Shown here one piece after another: positions 5,899 through 11,177 of a DNA stretch of 11,177 nucleotides (position 1 is its first letter; every line of letters begins with the position of its first letter). This DNA comes from an uncultured Elusimicrobium sp. (lineage in GTDB: Bacteria > Elusimicrobiota > Elusimicrobia > Elusimicrobiales > Elusimicrobiaceae). The notes under the pieces were generated by a model. The model did no database searches and was not told the origin of the DNA. It saw only the letters and a program-made list of their open reading frames with translations. The DNA lies in assembly GCA_946061795.1 (NCBI GenBank), contig CAMGSK010000035.1, forward strand, positions 1 to 11,177, in the 5' to 3' direction. Made by a program: the position numbers and the translations under genes.

Positions 5899-8800
5899 CT
5901 ATTCAGTAAGCGGATTGGTAAGATCCGGTCCGACATCGGGACGTTCCGGCACGACGGGCTTCTCCCAGCCTGAAGGGAAAACCTCTTCCCACTGCAACCA
6001 CCCGGAATACAACCCATCCAACGTTTCTTCGTCCACCTCGTTGGGCATAACGTTCTTCGCATTGATAATGCGTCCGATGTGCGTGCGGAAGACGGGGATC
6101 CTTGTCAGCGGCACGCGAATTTTTTTGCCCGATCCAATTTCCTGCACAATATACGCACGGCCGGTTTTCTTGTCCTGTTGAACTTCGTCCGAAGATACGG
6201 GCACAAGCTTTCCTTGGGCATCTTCCATATAATATTCCCATAACGGAGCATTCTCAGAATAAGCGGCGGCGGGCAATATGCGTTTGTACCACTTCTGAGG
6301 AGTCTCGTTTTGTTTGTGCTGCCGGTTTTCGGCCGCTTCTTTAAAGAACTTGGACATTACTTCAGAGAAAGACAAGTCCTGTTCCAAATAGATATGGGTA
6401 AAGTCCCCATATCTGTCCGTATTGGAAAACGCCTTCGCCTCGTACAATCCCACCATCATATGGTGCGGCATGGCCAAATAATACGTGTGGTCCATATCAA
6501 TGGGATGATACAGTCTGTCCGCTCCCAAGACATACACCCGCACTTGAACCTCCGACGTATCCAGCGTTTTTTTGCGGTTTTTATCCTTGGGGACGGGCGG
6601 CGCTGTCAGCACAGCCACACGGACGTGGGGGGAGTAGGCAAACGTCGTCACCACTTCGCCTCCCTCCTTGGCTTCTTTGCCTTCGTAATAGACAAAGTTG
6701 TCAGAGATAAAATTCACCAACTGGCGGCCGGTAATACGGCGAACGGCAAACGGTTCCGGATTGGGGTAATGATTGGTTAAATCATTCAGAGAAATCGCTT
6801 GCTTGTATTCGTATTTACCCGTATTTAAATAGCTTGACGCGCCAATCAGGCTGGTTTTATCAATTACCAGGCCATCGTCATTGAGCTTTCTCAAACCGCT
6901 GGACTCGTTCTCCGTGCGGGACAACAACTTGGCGTACCAATAAAATGCGTCCGCCACCGCATCGGCCATTGCGGAATCATAGAAGGTATCTTCTCCGCTG
7001 ACGCGGTAAGAACGCAATCCCACCAGCTTCACGATCGGACTGTCCAGATCTACCTTCACTTGCTCCATCAAGTTATTCGTCACATTGTTCATAGAAGCCG
7101 TCAGCTCTCCTTCCCATCCGGCAAGGACTTCCATGGCGGCGTTATCTTGTTCATTGGCGTTCCAGACCGTTCCGGTCACATAGGTCTTTCCGCCGGGTAC
7201 GCGGTTCAAGACGGTGGCCACCAAGCCCATACCTTTGCCAGCGCCAACGCCCTGCGTATGCAAGATACCGTCCTCTGGAGCGACGGCCATATGAGGCGCG
7301 TGAGAGTGCCCTTCAAACACAATGCGTATTTTATTTTTCAACGACTCAGGCAGATTCTTCAACGCATTGGCGATGGCTTTGGCGCGGCTGTCCGAACGGG
7401 AATCGTTCATGGCTTCATGTTGCAAGATCACAATATGATCTACTTGTTGTCCTTTCAAAGCCTCCACCGCGCGGTTTAAAGAAGTTTGAAAGCTCTCTTG
7501 AGCTTCTTCTTTCGGTTGGCCCGGTTTATAGAATTCATTGCCGTATCCGGGCTTGCCAAAACCGATAACCGCCACGCGTTCCCCTTGACCCGTCACTTTG
7601 ATAATAACAGGCAAAGTCTCGTCGCTGAGCAACTTATCATGGCCGGGGATAGCGAAGCGGAGCATACGCTGTTGTCCCGTCAGGAAAGCCGTTCCGCTGC
7701 CAACGGGAGAAACTAACTGCCCCGGTTTCCACAGTCCCAGAGAAACCAAGGAAAGCAGGTTTTTTAAGAATACGCCCAAGCGGTCCGCTTCATGGTTGCC
7801 CATTACAAAAGCGTCCACGCCCATATGGAACAGCTGAGCCAAGCCCCATTCAGAGAATTTATTCAACAAGTAGCTGCCCGTAAATCCGTCACCTCCGCTA
7901 AGCACGATGACGTTCTCGCGTCCATAGGTTTCAAAATATCTCTCAGCGATGCGAACGAAGTTCAAAATATCTCCGCCGTGCACGTCCGAGAAGTTCAAAA
8001 TTACCGTTCTGCGCAGGCCGTTAGTCTGTATGCCGTCAGGCAGCTGCCCGTCGTGGAACGCCTTCAAATCCTCCGCGACCGGAATCGGTTTGGCAGAGTC
8101 AGCCGTAATACCCACATATTCGGTAGCAGACGGGGGACGTTTAATGTTCGGGATATTAGATGTGTGTCCTTTTTTAGGGAACACTTTTCTAAACAATACT
8201 TGCAGCATGCCCCCATGGCTCTTTTCAATATCCTTAATGTATCCTTTGAGAACATCTTCCGTCGGGATATATTCAGGCCCGACCTGAGAGGTTTCTTCGA
8301 CAGGGGTAATTCCGGAAGCCGCTTTGCTGACCGCCGCGCCGCCTTTTTCCTCTCCGCCCGCAGGAGAGAAGAGGAACGGCGTCACAGCCGCCAAGCCTAA
8401 AGAGCCCGCATCTTCAGCCCATCCCAGCAAAGAGGCCGCAATATAACCGCCACCGAGCACTACGCCCGATACAACGGCTAACGGGTGCTTGGAAGCGAAG
8501 CTCTTTACTTTGTTCCAAGCGGCACTCATCCACTGTCCGGCGGCTTTGAAAGGCCGCACGGCTCTCTGTGCGAAAGAGAGGGTTTGTACAGAAGAAGCTT
8601 TCAGCACATCCTCCGTGACAGGCGTCGCGGCCAGGCTGCCGTTTTTATTGAGCGTCATTTTATACCAGCCTTCGTGGTCCGCATTTTTCAAGAAAGCCAA
8701 CAATACGACGTCTTTCGCGGCTACTCCGTTTTCAAACACAATATAGTCCGGTGTATTTTCATACGGATGCGTAAAACCGGAAATATCAGATCTCAGCATT

Positions 8801-11177
8801 GCCAACACAGGGATACCCGTTTTGGAAACCCCGGCAGCATATGCCAACGGAGACATTCCGCCGTTGCCGCCTCTTAAACGCGTGCTGAAGAACACAGAGT
8901 TGGAATCGGTTTTACTTGCTTCCAATCCATTAACCAAAATATTTTTGATTCCTTCCAAATCCATACCGGACATACCTCTAAACGCAAAGAACAAATCTTC
9001 CACAGATTTAATGGGTAAAACCGTGGCAATTCTCCTAATAGCATTCAGAGTGCTCTGCATCCGTTTTTCATCGGAAATAAAAGGATTGGCCAATTCAGGA
9101 TCCGCAGGCAAGGAAACGGCCGCGTTGTCCGCTCCGGGGTTCAGCGTAAGAACACCGGCCGCCGCACCCGGGCCGCCGCGCCGCAACGCGCGCAATCCCA
9201 CTCCGACAATACCGCCCACCAACACAGCAGGCACTACAAAGCTGAGCAGCGGGCCGTAAGCGTCGGCAAACGCACCCATGAGGGGGGACAAAATGCCGCC
9301 GCCCATGATACTGGTCATCTGCAGGCCGGTAATCTGGTCAATATTATTGGGTTTTTCTCCCTGGGCAATATTAAGCACCATGGAGAAGATGTTTCCATAG
9401 CCCAATCCCGTCACGGCCAAACCGGCAATGGATACTGCCGGCGTACCGGTAAGCACCATACCCAGCCCAATCATGGATATCACACCCGAACCAATCAGCG
9501 TTTTAGCGCCCAGCCAGCGTTCCGGAATCAACGGGGCCGCCCAGCGGCTGACAAACAATCCGGCAACAATCGTACCCAAAGACACCGCACTGGCCGTGGA
9601 AGCGGACATTTCAAATACGTTCTGCAGCAGCAGCGGGGCATTGGACATGGCGCCGATTTCCGCACCAATATAAGAGAATCCGGCCAAGAACAACAGCAAG
9701 ACGTTCTTATCGCCCAACAGCTTGTACGTATCCCAAGCCATTTTGGCCCCTTGTTTAAAGGAGGTGACCGGGGTGGCGGGCGTGCTTTCCGCCGCTTTCA
9801 AGAAGAAGGACCCCACAAATCCCGCAGCAAAGAATCCGCCATAAATCGGGAAGAGCCAAGTCCAGCTCAACCCGCCGACGGCCAACGCTCCGGGCAGCAC
9901 CCAGTTCAAAATCGTAGGCACCACTTTGGTCGCGTCCAAAATGGACAGCGCCGACCCGGCCTTGGCGTTGCTTTGCGCAATGTCAAACACCAGCGCGCTG
10001 GCGGCGTTCTTCAAAATCGTCGCCCCGGCGCACAGCGCCGCGATGGAACCCAGCACTACGTAGAACTGTCCCATCGTCTGCAAAGGTTCTCCCTGCAAAA
10101 TCAGAGAAGGCACGGCCATACCCAGCGCAGAAATGCCCAAACCGACCGTAATCATCGCCCGGCGGCTAAAAGCACTCTGCATAATGCTGAACGGCACGGA
10201 CAATCCGAACATACCGAATCCGGACAAGGTGACCAAAGAAGCCGTAAAGGTGGAGAGGCCCAAATCCGCTTTCAAGAGCGACACGGCAGGAGCCACGAAA
10301 TCTCCAAATCCCGTCAAGGCGGAGAAAGCACCCACCATAGACAAGAAGCGCAACACGCGCGCGGAGTTAAGCTGACGCGCCTGATCCACGGTCAAGTTTT
10401 GCTTGGCCGCTTGTGCCGCAGCCTTTTTGGCCGCAATACGGGTTTTAATTCCCTTATATGCTTTGGAAAGCATATTGGCAATACCCATCACAGGAATGCC
10501 GGAATACAAAATACCGGAAGAAGAGGAGGGGGAAACCGCCGCCGCACTCGTTATGGTTTCCAGAGCGGCCTGGCTTTCCAAAACGGCCAAGCTGGTATTG
10601 AGCATTTGACCAATTTTTTCCGCCGTAGCCAAACGCGCCGCCACTTGTTTTTGAGCTTCCACGGCAGCATTCAGCCGTTCCGCCGCGCCGGCAATGCCCT
10701 GAGCGACCTGCGCCTGCAAAGCCGTCACAACGGCATCCGCATCGGCTTTTTCACTCAGCAGGCCTTCTTTATAAGCAGCCAGCCGCTCAAATTCCGCCGG
10801 AGCATTCTTAAAGAAAGCCAATCTGTCCGCCTGAGCCGGCAAAGCAACGGGCGCTCCGGGCAGGTTGGCCGCCAAACGCGCCTCTTCCAGCACGGCCGGC
10901 AGCTGGGCCAACATGCTCTCTCTCATGGGTTTTGGAACGGACAAGCGCTGCATTTCTCCGTCCATAAACACCGTCATTACGTCGGCAAAATCACCTTGAC
11001 GGTCTTCCGCAGGAATGCGAACCGTCTTTTCATAAGATCTGGCAACCGCCGTTAAAATGTTATTAACGTGCTTTTGGGAAGCGACTCTGCTCTTGATTCC
11101 CTGCAACAGAGGCATAATCACTCCCAATCCGTTCATGCTCAATACGCCCGACGTATTGCGCGGCGTATGCGCTCTCA
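5899..11177 (-). CDS. Giant fusion: MFS transporter plus 5'-nucleotidase-like metallophosphoesterase (5' end missing)
   Basis: The frame stays open to the right edge. The earliest in-frame starts, TTG at 11142 and ATG at 11136, lack a ribosome binding site, so the true N-terminus is probably outside the window. Residues are numbered here from 11142 (1747 to the TAG stop). Residues 1-263 are alanine-rich and helical, with a possible coiled coil at about 116-195. Residues 264-655 form a 12-helix MFS domain with FHS-like motifs (YIGAEIGAM near 491-499, GLGYGNIFSM 579-588, TGLQMTSIMGGG near 605-616). Residues 660-885 are an unrecognised soluble region. Residues 888-908 are one more hydrophobic helix. 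From about 1045 to 1340 lies a metallophosphoesterase domain with all expected ligands: D1053-V-H1055, D1085, N1116-H1117, H1242 and H1279/H1281, plus D1120 of the NHxxD catalytic pair. A 5'-nucleotidase C-terminal domain follows to about 1580. Its YPNPEPFAVRRITGRQL resembles the CpdB type more than UshA. The tail 1580-1747 is unrecognised. The substrate is unknown. The gene is probably transcribed alone, with two terminators after it. Confidence 0.85.
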   Translation of the reverse strand, partial: RAHTPRNTSGVLSMNGLGVIMPLLQGIKSRVASQKHVNNILTAVARSYEKTVRIPAEDRQGDFADVMTVFMDGEMQRLSVPKPMRESMLAQLPAVLEEARLAANLPGAPVALPAQADRLAFFKNAPAEFERLAAYKEGLLSEKADADAVVTALQAQVAQGIAGAAERLNAAVEAQKQVAARLATAEKIGQMLNTSLAVLESQAALETITSAAAVSPSSSSGILYSGIPVMGIANMLSKAYKGIKTRIAAKKAAAQAAKQNLTVDQARQLNSARVLRFLSMVGAFSALTGFGDFVAPAVSLLKADLGLSTFTASLVTLSGFGMFGLSVPFSIMQSAFSRRAMITVGLGISALGMAVPSLILQGEPLQTMGQFYVVLGSIAALCAGATILKNAASALVFDIAQSNAKAGSALSILDATKVVPTILNWVLPGALAVGGLSWTWLFPIYGGFFAAGFVGSFFLKAAESTPATPVTSFKQGAKMAWDTYKLLGDKNVLLLFLAGFSYIGAEIGAMSNAPLLLQNVFEMSASTASAVSLGTIVAGLFVSRWAAPLIPERWLGAKTLIGSGVISMIGLGMVLTGTPAVSIAGLAVTGLGYGNIFSMVLNIAQGEKPNNIDQITGLQMTSIMGGGILSPLMGAFADAYGPLLSFVVPAVLVGGIVGVGLRALRRGGPGAAAGVLTLNPGADNAAVSLPADPELANPFISDEKRMQSTLNAIRRIATVLPIKSVEDLFFAFRGMSGMDLEGIKNILVNGLEASKTDSNSVFFSTRLRGGNGGMSPLAYAAGVSKTGIPVLAMLRSDISGFTHPYENTPDYIVFENGVAAKDVVLLAFLKNADHEGWYKMTLNKNGSLAATPVTEDVLKASSVQTLSFAQRAVRPFKAAGQWMSAAWNKVKSFASKHPLAVVSGVVLGGGYIAASLLGWAEDAGSLGLAAVTPFLFSPAGGEEKGGAAVSKAASGITPVEETSQVGPEYIPTEDVLKGYIKDIEKSHGGMLQVLFRKVFPKKGHTSNIPNIKRPPSATEYVGITADSAKPIPVAEDLKAFHDGQLPDGIQTNGLRRTVILNFSDVHGGDILNFVRIAERYFETYGRENVIVLSGGDGFTGSYLLNKFSEWGLAQLFHMGVDAFVMGNHEADRLGVFLKNLLSLVSLGLWKPGQLVSPVGSGTAFLTGQQRMLRFAIPGHDKLLSDETLPVIIKVTGQGERVAVIGFGKPGYGNEFYKPGQPKEEAQESFQTSLNRAVEALKGQQVDHIVILQHEAMNDSRSDSRAKAIANALKNLPESLKNKIRIVFEGHSHAPHMAVAPEDGILHTQGVGAGKGMGLVATVLNRVPGGKTYVTGTVWNANEQDNAAMEVLAGWEGELTASMNNVTNNLMEQVKVDLDSPIVKLVGLRSYRVSGEDTFYDSAMADAVADAFYWYAKLLSRTENESSGLRKLNDDGLVIDKTSLIGASSYLNTGKYEYKQAISLNDLTNHYPNPEPFAVRRITGRQLVNFISDNFVYYEGKEAKEGGEVVTTFAYSPHVRVAVLTAPPVPKDKNRKKTLDTSEVQVRVYVLGADRLYHPIDMDHTYYLAMPHHMMVGLYEAKAFSNTDRYGDFTHIYLEQDLSFSEVMSKFFKEAAENRQHKQNETPQKWYKRILPAAAYSENAPLWEYYMEDAQGKLVPVSSDEVQQDKKTGRAYIVQEIGSGKKIRVPLTRIPVFRTHIGRIINAKNVMPNEVDEETLDGLYSGWLQWEEVFPSGWEKPVVPERPDVGPDLTNPLTE

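Noticed and set aside
9751..11055. A 434-codon plus-strand open frame rich in Arg, Gln, Gly and His
   Set aside because: It is antisense to the transporter part of the giant gene, which has clear family motifs in the other frame.
1..11177. CRISPR array, insertion sequence, phage or defence genes
   Set aside because: No regularly spaced direct repeats, transposase or integrase motifs or phage structural genes were found on either strand.

Overview
The window looks like chromosomal DNA from a Gram-negative, sugar-fermenting bacterium. Two proteins begin with Sec-type signal peptides, one of them a periplasmic-type 5'-nucleotidase, and the rest is central sugar metabolism. My best guess is a gut member of the Elusimicrobiota. 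This rests on the very large multidomain transporter fusion together with fermentative sugar genes, not on a marker gene, so confidence is low to moderate.

Left part, divergent: a gene on the minus strand runs off the left edge after 16 codons of signal peptide. Facing away from it are pyruvate kinase (201-1619, +), closed by a strong hairpin terminator, and then a secreted 5'-nucleotidase/UshA-like metallophosphoesterase (1739-3316, +) with its own terminator. A gene-free stretch (3317-3541) separates these from the minus-strand block.

Middle: a two-gene minus-strand operon, read from right to left. It has a PfkB-type sugar kinase (4721-5590, fructokinase-like) followed 12 bases later by a sugar:H+ symporter-like MFS permease (3542-4708). 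Uptake plus phosphorylation feeds glycolysis, whose last ATP-yielding step is the pyruvate kinase at the left. A likely extended -10 promoter precedes the kinase.

Right half: one giant minus-strand reading frame (5899 to the right edge, at least about 1750 residues). From the N-terminus it has a helical region, a 12-helix MFS transporter of the same broad type as the neighbouring permease, an unrecognised middle region with some resemblance to ADP-ribosyltransferase folds, one more membrane segment, and a complete two-domain 5'-nucleotidase/cyclic phosphodiesterase. Its 5' end is not in the window. Two hairpins follow its stop codon.

The main novelty is this transporter-nucleotidase fusion. 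It invites the idea of coupled hydrolysis and uptake, but nothing in the sequence proves its substrate. No tRNA, rRNA, CRISPR array, insertion sequence or phage gene was seen.
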